From Alkaliphilus sp. (GTDB lineage Bacteria > Bacillota > Clostridia > Peptostreptococcales > Natronincolaceae), in NCBI GenBank assembly GCA_023230535.1, contig JALNXC010000058.1, positions 1-7,027 on the forward strand: a DNA stretch of 7,027 bases, written 5' to 3'. The notes beneath the pieces are model-generated. The model did no database searches, had not been told where the DNA came from, and saw only the letters and a program-made list of their open reading frames with translations. This document shows positions 1 through 5,618 of this stretch, piece after piece; position 1 is the first letter of the stretch; each line of letters starts with the position of its first letter. The translations under genes and the position numbers were made by a program.

Positions 1-351
1 GGATGGTACCAAACCGTTAGATAGATTGGTTCATATAAATTTTACCAAAAATATTTTGTTTAATCAATTATAATTTCCCATGAAATATTAAAAATATATT
101 TAATTTTATGTTTAAAAATAAATATTTGGAATATAATTATAATACAACAAAAGTTTTACTTATTGTTTCGAAGTCAATATAATATACTCGTTGGCTGCAG
201 AAGTAAGGCCGCAATCCGATAAGTAACAGCAGTACCGGATAAAGCGATAAAGCAAATGCAGGAGTTAAGATGATTGACAGAACAACAAATGAGTAAAATG
301 TATGTTAAATCTCTACAGTGAGGTACAAGATGGGTAACAAAGAAAACAAGT
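1..351. other. AT-rich stretch without a recognisable gene
   Basis: Positions 1-173 are very AT-rich and hold no frame worth calling. From about 174 to 351 the minus-strand frame of the broken reverse transcriptase stays open, but the encoded residues have no resemblance to reverse transcriptase and are probably read-through. On the plus strand there are only very short frames, for example starting near 274 and 330. I see no RNA gene or convincing promoter here. Confidence 0.5.
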
Positions 352-388
352 AGCGCCTGATATCGTAAGTTATTGATATTCAGGCGCT
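352..388. repeat. Strong hairpin at the reverse transcriptase break
   Basis: The two arms, 352-364 (AGCGCCTGATATC) and 375-388 (GATATTCAGGCGCT), pair over 13 bp with a single bulged A and enclose a 10-nt loop. The hairpin is more GC-rich than its surroundings and lies directly beside the point (about 400) where reverse transcriptase homology stops. It could be the end of an inserted or excised element, or a terminator lacking a U-tract. Sequence alone does not decide between these. Confidence 0.6.
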
Positions 389-404
389 GCTTATGTTTTT
401 GATT

Positions 405-938
405 AATCTCAGTAACGGCGGCCTCCAACCATTTGTGGTCTACGTTATCAAAGAAACCTTTGATATCCGCATCAACTATGTAATTGATTGGCCGGTTTTC
501 TATGATAGCGTTCAGTGCTTTAAGTGCGTCATGACAGTTTCGGTTTGGTCTAAATCCGTATGATAAGTCCAGAAAATCTTGCTCATAGATGGCATTTAAT
601 ATGCGTACCATCACAACCTGCACCAATTTGTCTTCATATGCCGGTATACCCAGCGGCCTCATTTTACTGCTACCCGATTTGGGAATGTAGGTCCGCCTGA
701 CTGCCTGTGGCTTGTAGGCCTGCATTTTCATTCTTGCTACCAGGTCTTTTATGTTGGCCTCTAAGTCCTTTTCGTATTCCGCCTTACTTACTCCGTCTAT
801 CCCGGGGGCTTTTCCTTTTGGCATACTCTTATGGGCACACTCAAGTGTTTCCTCATTGATTAGATGTACCAATGTTGTAAATTTAAGCTCCGGGTCTTTT
901 CTTGCTTTCTCCGCTATCCTTGTCAGTTTTGTTTCCAC
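405..938 (-). pseudogene. ltrA: Group II intron reverse transcriptase/maturase, 3'-truncated
   Basis: This is the N-terminal part of a group II intron-encoded protein, which normally copies intron RNA into DNA and helps it splice. In order one sees the GKAPGIDGV motif (residues about 42-50), RT block 1 (RRTYIPK, MRPLGIP and DKLVQ, residues 81-107), RT block 2 (YGFRPNRNCHDAL, 127-139) and RT block 3 (VDADIKGFFDNVDH, 155-168), which carries the first catalytic Asp. Blocks with the YADD active site, the maturase X domain and any endonuclease domain are absent, so about 180 residues remain of a family usually above 400. Translation would start at a GTG at 938 with a GAGG 8-9 nt before it. The frame stays open to 174, but residues after about 180 do not look like reverse transcriptase. 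The protein cannot be active. Symbol by family analogy. Confidence 0.85.
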
Positions 939-1060
939 TATTTCCTCACTGTTGCCGGCTATGCTCCAAGGCTAACTACGGGTGGCTGGCTAAGCCTTAC
1001 CCGGTGGGATTCCCACCCACTAAACGTCGCGACCTGGCTCGGTCGCTCCTGGCACCCTGG
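939..1060 (-). ncRNA. Group II intron RNA segment upstream of the ORF (partial)
   Basis: Directly upstream of the reverse transcriptase start, on the same strand, lies about 120 nt of GC-rich, structure-prone DNA unlike its AT-rich flanks. It contains a perfect GGTGGGATTCCCACC palindrome (1003-1017) and a 6-bp AAGGCT/AGCCTT pairing (968-973 with 993-998). In bacterial group II introns the protein is encoded in domain IV, so structured intron RNA is expected here. The GC-rich segment ends abruptly near 1060, well short of a full set of upstream domains, so the intron is probably cut on this side too. The family assignment is inferred from the adjacent gene. The exact intron boundary was not identified. 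Confidence 0.55.
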
Positions 1061-1136
1061 TCTTTTTTGAATTAAAAATGTCTATAGATTTATATTCCGG
1101 GTAGATATAAGACAGATAAAATTTGGAGGGATTATT

Positions 1137-1615
1137 ATGTTATCCATAGATAGAATTATGAGCTTATCAAATAAATATGAGGACTACGTAATCGATATAA
1201 GAAGAAAAATCCTTCATAGAGGACTTAATCATATTCCAAAATCCACAGCAAACAGTTTTGCTGGAAGTTCAGAAACAATTATTCGAAAGGGCTACCCATC
1301 CGTTTTTAATAATGTTAAACTCACTGAAATAATTGAAGATGCGTTTAGAACTAATTATGTAGATTTAGTCAAGGATATAAAAAAGGATGCCTCTAATAAA
1401 GACACCCATAAATACGTTTTAACCACAAACCGATTTTAACTGCGGATGATTTTGGTTATTTGTCTGACCTTATACCTTCTGTTTATTTTATGATTGGTAC
1501 AGGCGATTATGGCCCTCAGCATAGCTCAAAGTTCTTTGTTGATGAAAAGTATATTAAACTATGCACAAGAACAATGACCCTTGCTGTTTCAGAGCTGTTA
1601 GACATAGAAATATAG
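1137..1615 (+). pseudogene. M20 family amidohydrolase/peptidase, internally deleted and frameshifted
   Basis: The start is well marked, with GGAGGG at 1125-1130, six nt before the ATG. The first 25 or so codons (NKYEDYVIDIRRKI) match the amino end of M20 amidohydrolases, just before where an H-x-H/P-E motif would follow. The frame then jumps to the late catalytic domain: KGYPSVFNN and LTEIIEDAF resemble the family's KGYPPVxND and ELTELxxEAA. The first frame stops at 1437-1439. The following frame, from 1436, encodes TADDFGYLSDLIPSVYFMIG, GPQHSSKFFVDE and a closing helix, the usual M20 carboxyl end, to TAG at 1613-1615. One extra T in the TTTT run at 1434-1437 would restore a single frame. About 160 codons remain of a usual 380-400, and the metal-binding His/Asp/Glu core and the dimerisation domain are missing, so no activity is expected. 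Confidence 0.85.
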
Positions 1616-1693
1616 TTAAATATCTAAGATTTCTTTGATCAATTGTTTTAGTACGGGAATTACCTTCCCTTCAAACCAAGGATTCTTTTTCAT
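1616..1693 (-). CDS. Possible 25-residue peptide downstream of the coiled-coil gene
   Basis: A short minus-strand frame begins at an ATG 14 nt past the stop of the coiled-coil gene and encodes MKKNPWFEGKVIPVLKQL followed by IKEILDI. The peptide would form an amphipathic helix. Its stop codon abuts the stop codon of the convergent M20 pseudogene. There is no good ribosome binding site and no family was recognised. It may be the carboxyl end of something larger that has been lost, or chance. Confidence 0.2.
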   Translation of the reverse strand: MKKNPWFEGKVIPVLKQLIKEILDI

Positions 1694-1707
1694 CCATAAT
1701 AAACATC

Positions 1708-2013
1708 TCATTTTATTCTTCTAAGTATTATTTCTTCATGTTTAGATACTTCTTCCTCGATTCTATCCAACTTATTGGAATTTTGTTTGTAACCATCAAA
1801 TAAAGCATCCAATCTTTTTCCATGCTCTTGTTCAATAATAATAACCCTATCTTTTGTTTCTTTTACCTCACTTTCCAAATTGTCTACCCTTAAATTCACT
1901 TCTTTAAACCCTTCCTGCATTTCCGACCTTACATTACTGAATCCTTCCTGCATCTCACCATACATCTTTGTCATAAATTCAAATAATTGTTCATTTGATA
2001 TTTCCTTAGCCAT
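1708..2013 (-). CDS. Small coiled-coil protein of unknown function
   Basis: The 101-residue product is highly charged and almost entirely helical in pattern. Residues about 18-33 contain two copies of a MQEGF-type unit (GEMQEGFSNV and SEMQEGFKEV), followed by heptad-like spacing of V/L/I through about residue 95, which suggests a long coiled coil. It has no signal peptide, membrane segment or Cys/His cluster, so a cytosolic oligomer or adaptor is likely. Similar short coiled-coil proteins are common in clostridial genomes, often near mobile DNA, without assigned function. The start is supported by GAGGGG six nt upstream, and a promoter with an extended -10 lies about 30 nt before it. It looks intact and is transcribed as a single gene, converging on the M20 pseudogene. 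Confidence 0.75.
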   Translation of the reverse strand: MAKEISNEQLFEFMTKMYGEMQEGFSNVRSEMQEGFKEVNLRVDNLESEVKETKDRVIIIEQEHGKRLDALFDGYKQNSNKLDRIEEEVSKHEEIILRRIK

Positions 2014-2043
2014 TATTATCCCCTCGTTACTGTGTCTCAGCCT

Positions 2044-2073
2044 ATTATATCATAAGCTTATTTCGATTATCCA
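2044..2073 (-). promoter_or_regulatory. Sigma-A-type promoter of the coiled-coil gene
   Basis: On the minus strand a perfect TATAAT (2044-2049) is preceded by TG one base upstream (extended -10) and, 18 bp further, by TGGATA (2068-2073), a 4/6 match to the -35 consensus. It would start transcription near 2037, giving a leader of about 24 nt that just includes the ribosome binding site. Confidence 0.65.
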
Positions 2074-2199
2074 TATTTATTGGCATATTTATTTAGTAGC
2101 AGCAATCTTGGCAGATCTGTGTAATAATTGCTATTTTAAACGCAGCAAAAAATCTGCATTTAAAAAGGCGGCGAGGACTGGTTCAATCGCATACAAAAA

Positions 2200-2262
2200 A
2201 GGCCATGGAGACCGGTACAATGGTTTTAAAAGCGTAAACCACCGTACCGGTCCCCATGGCTT
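2200..2262. repeat. Long palindromic repeat (about 25 bp arms)
   Basis: Arm 2202-2218 (GCCATGGAGACCGGTAC) pairs with 2244-2260 (GTACCGGTCCCCATGGC) with one mismatch. Inside, after a 2x2 mismatch, TGGTTT (2221-2226) pairs with AAACCA (2236-2241), leaving a 9-nt loop. The right half (core CCACCGTACCGGTCCCCA) recurs in degenerate form at 2276-2299. Such hairpins between genes resemble REP-type elements mobilised by Y1 transposases. That link is inferred, since no such transposase is present here. Confidence 0.75.
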
Positions 2263-2275
2263 GGTTCAGTTTATT

Positions 2276-2300
2276 GCGTAAGCCACTGTGCCGGTCTTCA
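2276..2300 (+). repeat. Degenerate direct copy of the palindrome half
   Basis: GCGTAAGCCACTGTGCCGGT (2276-2295) matches GCGTAAACCACCGTACCGGT (2232-2251) at all but three positions, and the preceding GGTTCA (2263-2268) also recurs at 2180-2185. With the reverse-strand half at 2202-2226 this makes three copies of a CCAYYGTRCCGGTC core within about 100 bp. Confidence 0.65.
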
Positions 2301-2303
2301 AAA

Positions 2304-2332
2304 GTGACAAATTAGGTACGTCCCCCTTTGTC
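2304..2332. repeat. Short repeat with GACAAA/TTTGTC ends at the citrate synthase stop
   Basis: GACAAA (2306-2311) and TTTGTC (2327-2332) are perfect inverted ends around a TTAGGTACGTCCCCC core. Its last base is also the last base of the citrate synthase TAG stop codon (2332-2334 on the plus strand). A related unit with CAAACA/TGTTTG ends and a GGAACCGTCCCC core lies at 4871-4900. As RNA the ends could form a weak hairpin after citrate synthase, but there is no U-tract, so a terminator role is doubtful. Confidence 0.55.
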
Positions 2333-3699
2333 TATCTTTTTTCTATAGGCTTATAGGCAGTACGCTCACAGACCTGCATGTAGGCGGGCCGTATGATTCT
2401 GCCACCATTTATAAGCTCCTCGATACGGTGTGCGCTCCAGCCTGCAATGCGGGATACAGCAAACATCGGTGTATATAGTTGCATGGGCAGCTCAAGCATA
2501 GAGTATACAAAACCGCTGTAAAAATCCACATTTGCACCCACACCCTTGTATATCCTTCTCTTTTCCGATATGAGCTCGGCGGCTATTCGTTCCACATTTG
2601 CATAAAGTTCATACTCCTGAGCCAGCCCCTTTTCTTCGCTAAGATCCCTGACCAGTTTTTTCAGAACCCGCGCTCTGGGATCGGACAGAGAATAAACGGC
2701 ATGTCCCATACCGTAAATTAAACCAGTTTTATCGAAGGCTTTCTTGTCAAGAATTTCGCCCAGATAATTACGGATTTCATCCTCATCGGCCCAGTCGGAT
2801 ACGGCCTCTTTTATGTATTCAAACATCTCTACCACTTTTATATTAGCTCCGCCGTGCTTTGGCCCCTTTAATGAGCCCAGAGAAGCAGCAACGGAAGAAT
2901 AGGTGTCTGTCCCCGTAGAGGTTACAACATGAGTGGTAAAGGTTGAATTGTTACCGCCCCCATGTTCGGCATGAAGAACCAGAGCCGCATCCAAAATACG
3001 GGCTTCTAATGGTGTATATTGTTTATCGGGTCGGAGCATCCGTAAAATATTTTCCGCAGTGGAAAGTTCAGGTCTAGGTCTGTGGATAAACAGACTTTTA
3101 CCTTCCATGTAGTGATTATAAGCCTGATATGCATAAACCGCAAGACAGGGAAATAGAGCAATAAGCTGCAATGATTGCCTGAGGACATTCGGTATAGATA
3201 CATCCTCCGAATTAGTATCATAGGAGTACAAGGTTAGAACACTTCGGGCCAGAGTATTCATCATATTTGCACTGGGTGCTTTCAAGATGATATCCCTGAC
3301 AAAATTGGGAGGAAGGGTTCTATAAAAGGCCAGTATTTTAATGAATTGATTCAATTGCTCCCTAGTGGGGAGTTGACCAAACAAAAGAAGATACGCCGTT
3401 TCCTCATAACAGAAAAAATTATCCTCCATAGAGCCGTTTACAATGTCCTCCACATCGATCCCCCTGTAAAAGAGCCTGCCATGCCCGGGAATCATCTCAC
3501 CGGATTCATCAGTTGAATCAGGCTGAACCTCACTTATTTCTGTAAGGCCTGTCAGTACACCCTTGCCGCTGACATCCCTAAGCCCCCGCTTTACGTCATA
3601 TTTTATATACAGCTCGGGGTCAATATTACTGTTTTTCAAACACAGATCAGATAAGTTCATTATTTCAGGAGTAATTTGGGAATATTCGTTAATTTTCAT
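2332..3699 (-). CDS. gltA: Citrate synthase
   Basis: The enzyme condenses oxaloacetate with acetyl-CoA to give citrate and CoA, the entry step of the TCA cycle or of its oxidative branch towards glutamate in anaerobes. At 455 residues it is full length with an N-terminal extension of about 45 residues. Family landmarks are present: HAEHGGGNNSTFT (243-255, with the His equivalent to pig His238 near 246), GPKHGGAN (279-286, H282 = His274), YGMGHAVYSLSDPR (329-342, H333 = His320) and NVDFYSG (390-396, D392 = Asp375), then SRIAGWSAH (416-424). The GHAV form is that of the pig-type enzyme rather than the GHRV common in many bacteria. GAGGAG six nt before the ATG fixes the start. It is a single gene with a consensus promoter about 100 nt upstream. 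Homocitrate or 2-methylcitrate synthase activity cannot be excluded by sequence. It appears intact. Confidence 0.95.
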   Translation of the reverse strand: MKINEYSQITPEIMNLSDLCLKNSNIDPELYIKYDVKRGLRDVSGKGVLTGLTEISEVQPDSTDESGEMIPGHGRLFYRGIDVEDIVNGSMEDNFFCYEETAYLLLFGQLPTREQLNQFIKILAFYRTLPPNFVRDIILKAPSANMMNTLARSVLTLYSYDTNSEDVSIPNVLRQSLQLIALFPCLAVYAYQAYNHYMEGKSLFIHRPRPELSTAENILRMLRPDKQYTPLEARILDAALVLHAEHGGGNNSTFTTHVVTSTGTDTYSSVAASLGSLKGPKHGGANIKVVEMFEYIKEAVSDWADEDEIRNYLGEILDKKAFDKTGLIYGMGHAVYSLSDPRARVLKKLVRDLSEEKGLAQEYELYANVERIAAELISEKRRIYKGVGANVDFYSGFVYSMLELPMQLYTPMFAVSRIAGWSAHRIEELINGGRIIRPAYMQVCERTAYKPIEKR

Positions 3700-3802
3700 A
3701 TTTTTCTCCTCTCTTTGCTCATACCTTTAACAGAATAATAATATTGGCTAATAAACATTTATAGAATACTTTAGGGCTTGAAATATAACTATAGGAAACA
3801 AT

Positions 3803-3831
3803 ATTATACTATCATTTGGGCAGCTTGTCAA
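3803..3831 (-). promoter_or_regulatory. Perfect-consensus sigma-A promoter of citrate synthase
   Basis: Read on the minus strand, TTGACA (3826-3831) is separated from TATAAT (3803-3808) by exactly 17 bp. Both hexamers match the consensus fully. Transcription would start near 3796, giving a leader of about 95 nt before the citrate synthase ATG at 3699. No clear operator or riboswitch was recognised in that AT-rich leader. Confidence 0.85.
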
Positions 3832-3858
3832 AAACCCCTTATTTTGTATTTTATTAAT

Positions 3859-3887
3859 TTCACAAAATCATAAATCCGGGTTATAAC
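3859..3887 (+). promoter_or_regulatory. Probable divergent promoter for the amidohydrolase remnant
   Basis: TTCACA (3859-3864) and TATAAC (3882-3887) each match the consensus at five of six positions and are 17 bp apart. It points rightward, back-to-back with the citrate synthase promoter, and would give a leader of about 105 nt before the ATG at 3999. Confidence 0.5.
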
Positions 3888-3998
3888 AAGGGAAATTTGG
3901 CATCATTCCATACTTTTGGCGATGGGTACAAATGAGGAAAGACGGAGATAGACATAAAACTATAACAAGTAACTGTTTATATGATGGAGGTAATCCCT

Positions 3999-4052
3999 AT
4001 GATTATAGATACGCACGTACACGAAGGACCCCTCCATGAAAGAAGTATATGA
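3999..4052 (+). pseudogene. Start of an amidohydrolase gene (17 codons left)
   Basis: A good GGAGG (3986-3990) eight nt before an ATG opens a frame that reads MIIDTHVHEGPLHERSI and stops at 4050-4052. The MIIDTHVH opening is the typical first beta strand of TIM-barrel metal-dependent hydrolases of the amidohydrolase superfamily, whose HxH binds the metal. The rest of the gene, normally 250 or more codons, is absent, and the DNA after it belongs to a convergent gene on the other strand. This is best read as the stub left by a deletion, with its promoter and ribosome binding site still in place. Because the piece is so short, the family call rests on the DTHVH signature and its position right at the start. 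Confidence 0.55.
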
Positions 4053-4087
4053 TCTTGATAAAAATCAGTCGCAATAACAATCAATAA

Positions 4088-4348
4088 TCAATAGGTGGCT
4101 TTGTCAGTTTTCTCACCCATTTCCCAACGACATCCCCTTTTGTCAAGTAATGCAATAACTCCAAAAGCTCCGGCAATGCCGCCTATCACGAGAGTAAGCC
4201 CTAATAATTTCCCATCAAACCAATCCTTGAAATTCCTGCTTTCCCTATCATATTTCTTTTTTATACCTACTACTGCCCTCGCCCCTTGACCAAGCGTACC
4301 TAAGATAATACCAAGAATTATAAATAAAGTGACTTCCAAAATATCCAT
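4088..4348 (-). CDS. Small membrane protein with two predicted helices
   Basis: The likely product has 86 residues. The start at 4348 (MDILEVTLFI) is chosen over an upstream in-frame ATG at 4414 because AGAGGGGGG sits 8 nt before it and residues from here form a clean first membrane helix. Helix 1 covers about residues 4-20, followed by GQGARAVVGIKKKYD, a basic loop, and helix 2 at about 48-68 (LLGLTLVIGGIAGAFGVIALL). The last 18 residues are hydrophilic. The layout, with G-rich helices and a GQGxR turn, recalls small phage-associated or holin-like membrane proteins, but I do not recognise a named family and assign no function. Its neighbours on the same strand are broken genes, so context gives little help. 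It may be a survivor of a degraded prophage. Confidence 0.6.
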   Translation of the reverse strand: MDILEVTLFIILGIILGTLGQGARAVVGIKKKYDRESRNFKDWFDGKLLGLTLVIGGIAGAFGVIALLDKRGCRWEMGEKTDKATY

Positions 4349-4426
4349 TTTGAATACCCCCCTCTTGTTTCCCTTTTCCTGAAATAACTTCTTCCCTATC
4401 CGCCAAACATTCAAATGTTTCCCTTC

Positions 4427-4597
4427 TTATTTACTATCATCTACCGAGCCTAATAAATCAAAAAATTTGTCCAATGTTCCGGTTATTATTGCATTGTCCA
4501 ACATTAAATCCTTTTCAATATTTGCTTCCGGTTCAATACTAAATGACCCTTCAAAAATATTTACTAGAAATAAATCAGTTTGTTTTAAAATATGCTC
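4427..4597 (-). pseudogene. Unidentified C-terminal protein fragment
   Basis: A minus-strand frame, open from the repeat region near 4610 to a TAA at 4427-4429, encodes about 56 residues with natural-looking composition: EHILKQTDLFLVNIFEGSFS, then an acidic stretch, then ITGTLDKFFDLLGSVDDSK. There is no start codon with a ribosome binding site, and the frame emerges directly from repeat-like sequence at 4610-4653, which suggests a gene whose front was lost. It ends 78 nt before the membrane protein start, on the same strand, so the two may once have been cotranscribed. No family was recognised. Confidence 0.4.
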
Positions 4598-4609
4598 CAA
4601 CAGATAGCC

Positions 4610-4650
4610 GACACAAAACAGAGACCGGGGGGATTGGTGCGGAGTCCCGT
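4610..4650. repeat. GC-rich insert truncating the Rpn remnant
   Basis: Immediately after the ENRGMEKG codons of the Rpn remnant the sequence changes to a GC-rich block (on the plus strand: AGAGACCGGGGGGATTGGTG then CGGAGTCCCGTGCC), unlike the AT-rich DNA on both sides. AGACCGG and GTCCC-type cores recall the repeats at 2202-2260 and 4871-4900. It is read as a degraded repeat insertion; the similarity is short. Confidence 0.35.
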
Positions 4651-4866
4651 GCCTTTTTCCATGCCTCTATTTTCTGCATACTTTAACTTTGATATCATGT
4701 CTAATCTTGCTTTTTCTCTAGCCCTATATAGTTCCCTCATTTTTTCATCCGTTGATATTTCCATTAATTGATTTATAGCTGTTTCCATAATTTCACTCTT
4801 TTCCTTTAATTCCTCTAATCTCTTCTCGTTTCCCTCTTTGGCTGATTCGTTAACTCTATTGAAATT
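4651..4866 (-). pseudogene. Rpn-family (PD-(D/E)XK nuclease transposase) fragment
   Basis: Rpn-type proteins, annotated as PD-(D/E)XK nuclease family transposases, are recombination-promoting nucleases abundant in clostridia. The frame begins at a TAA (4867-4869) and reads NFNRVNESAKEGNEKRLEEL, then METAINQLMEISTDEKMREL, YRAREKARLDMISKLK and YAENRGMEKG. The STDEKMRELYRAREKARLD segment is the family's typical post-nuclease helix. Both the nuclease core with its catalytic Asp/Glu/Lys and the closing LSxxEIxxL helix are missing. Repeats sit at both ends (4610-4650 and 4871-4900), and homology stops exactly at them. An ATG-initiated frame from 4788 stays open to 4585, but its last 21 residues come from the repeat. 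It cannot be an active nuclease. Confidence 0.75.
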
Positions 4867-4870
4867 TTAA

Positions 4871-4900
4871 TGTCAAACAAGGAACCGTCCCCTGTTTGCA
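4871..4900. repeat. Short repeat with CAAACA/TGTTTG inverted ends
   Basis: CAAACA (4874-4879) and TGTTTG (4893-4898) enclose AGGAACCGTCCCC. The core and arrangement parallel the unit at 2304-2332 and the half-copy at 5538-5561 (CAGGGACAGGTTCC). It lies between the stop codon of the AbiEii remnant and the point where the Rpn remnant begins, and appears to mark a deletion or insertion joint. Confidence 0.6.
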
Positions 4901-4917
4901 CGTTATCCTTTTAATTC

Positions 4918-5229
4918 CTATTTAAGCAATTCCTTTTGCCTTTGGAGGAAGTAGGACTTTATTTCTTCCCAAGAAACCCCATCAAACATCTTAGGGGTAA
5001 TTTCTTTATCCGCATCCTCAAAATATCCTAAACTTTTATAAATTAAAATTGGTTGGTATGAAACAATCTCAAATTTATGTTCACTAAAAAAATCCAAATC
5101 CTCAGACCAACGATGTCCAAGTTGTAAAGCTAAAGCAGTTCCTCCGGCTAAATAAAAATTTTCAGGTAAACTACATGCTAATTTGGCAAGAAGATCATGT
5201 CGCTCTTTTGACATGGTATATTCATACAT
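4918..5229 (-). pseudogene. AbiEii/AbiGii-type nucleotidyltransferase toxin, internally deleted
   Basis: AbiEii-type toxins are nucleotidyltransferases that arrest growth or block phage and pair with an upstream antitoxin. The first 52 residues carry the nucleotidyltransferase signature: FYLAGGTALALQLGHR (25-40) followed by SEDLDFF (42-48) with the paired acidic residues D44 and D46. After FEIVSYQP the sequence jumps to ILIYKSLGYFEDADKEITPK, MFDG and SWEEIKSYF, which is the usual carboxyl end. About 100-120 residues are missing, including the later conserved motif with Lys-Asp, so 103 residues remain of a family usually over 200. The frame is kept, so a short stable protein could be made, but it should be inactive. 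GGGAGGAG lies five nt before the ATG, inside the antitoxin-like gene, with which it overlaps by 52 nt. A second in-frame ATG is at 5214. Confidence 0.8.
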
Positions 5230-5474
5230 TTTATCTCCTCCCTCGATAAATTAAAATAATTTTGCCACATCGAAGCTGTTTTCCTGGAGAGATTGCAACT
5301 GGTTTTAACTACTTCAATTATTTGTGTTTGTTCAAAATTCCTTAGGACCCATTTAACTGCCTCTAAATCTCCATATTCTAGCAAGCGTTCAATAACAAAA
5401 AACCAATTTTCTTGTATATCTATTTTAATATCCTTACACTCCCAAAAAAACCTTCTGATTTTTTCCGGCAACAT
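5178..5474 (-). CDS. DUF6922 protein, probable antitoxin partner of AbiEii
   Basis: The 98-residue product reads MLPEKIRRFFWECKDIKID, ENWFFVIERLLEYGDLEAVK, WVLRNFEQTQIIEVVKTS and SRKTASMWQNYFNLSREEIK. This is the DUF6922 pattern: an LPxxxxxxFW opening, an IERxLEYGDLEAVKWLLR helix and a carboxyl SRKTAxFWxxYF helix. Members are small helical proteins usually encoded just upstream of AbiEii-type nucleotidyltransferases and presumed to be their antitoxins; the role here is inferred from that pairing. The start at 5474 is preferred over the in-frame upstream ATG at 5537 because GAGGTGG lies just before it and residues upstream derive from the repeated DNA at 5514-5541. The last 52 nt overlap the toxin frame, suggesting coupled translation. 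It looks complete although its partner is broken. Confidence 0.75.
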   Translation of the reverse strand: MLPEKIRRFFWECKDIKIDIQENWFFVIERLLEYGDLEAVKWVLRNFEQTQIIEVVKTSCNLSRKTASMWQNYFNLSREEIKCMNIPCQKSDMIFLPN

Positions 5475-5496
5475 AAAACCACCTCGCAAAATAAGT

Positions 5497-5561
5497 ACCT
5501 GTTTCGTGACCATGAAGACCATCAGGAAGAAGACCATCAGGGACAGGTTCCAATGTGCACC
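5497..5561. repeat. Tandem 13-bp repeat within a REP-like unit
   Basis: GAAGACCATCAGG occurs at 5514-5526 and again at 5529-5541, a 15-bp period. The pair is enclosed by ACCTGT (5497-5502) and ACAGGT (5543-5548), and the right edge, CAGGGACAGGTTCC, resembles the core of the repeat at 4871-4900. The unit lies in the leader of the DUF6922 gene, where no other promoter-like sequence stood out. Confidence 0.55.
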
Positions 5562-5618
5562 ATTTATTAGAACAACATAACCCTATATAACGCCAAACGC
5601 CAAACTCTATTAAGATTT

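Noticed and set aside
274..351. Short plus-strand frames that might be the start of a transposase
   Set aside because: Each stops within 20 codons and the residues match no family I can name with confidence.
751..1070. Plus-strand open frames over the reverse transcriptase start and intron RNA
   Set aside because: They are antisense shadows of a clear reverse transcriptase on the minus strand and lack ribosome binding sites.
1880..2281. 133-codon plus-strand frame
   Set aside because: It overlaps the coiled-coil gene antisense, crosses its promoter and the palindromic repeats, and its translation has no protein-like pattern.
3006..3221. 71-codon minus-strand frame within citrate synthase
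   Set aside because: It lies in another frame inside an intact gene with strong family motifs.
5293..5580. 95-codon plus-strand frame
   Set aside because: It is antisense to the DUF6922 gene and its leader, with no ribosome binding site.
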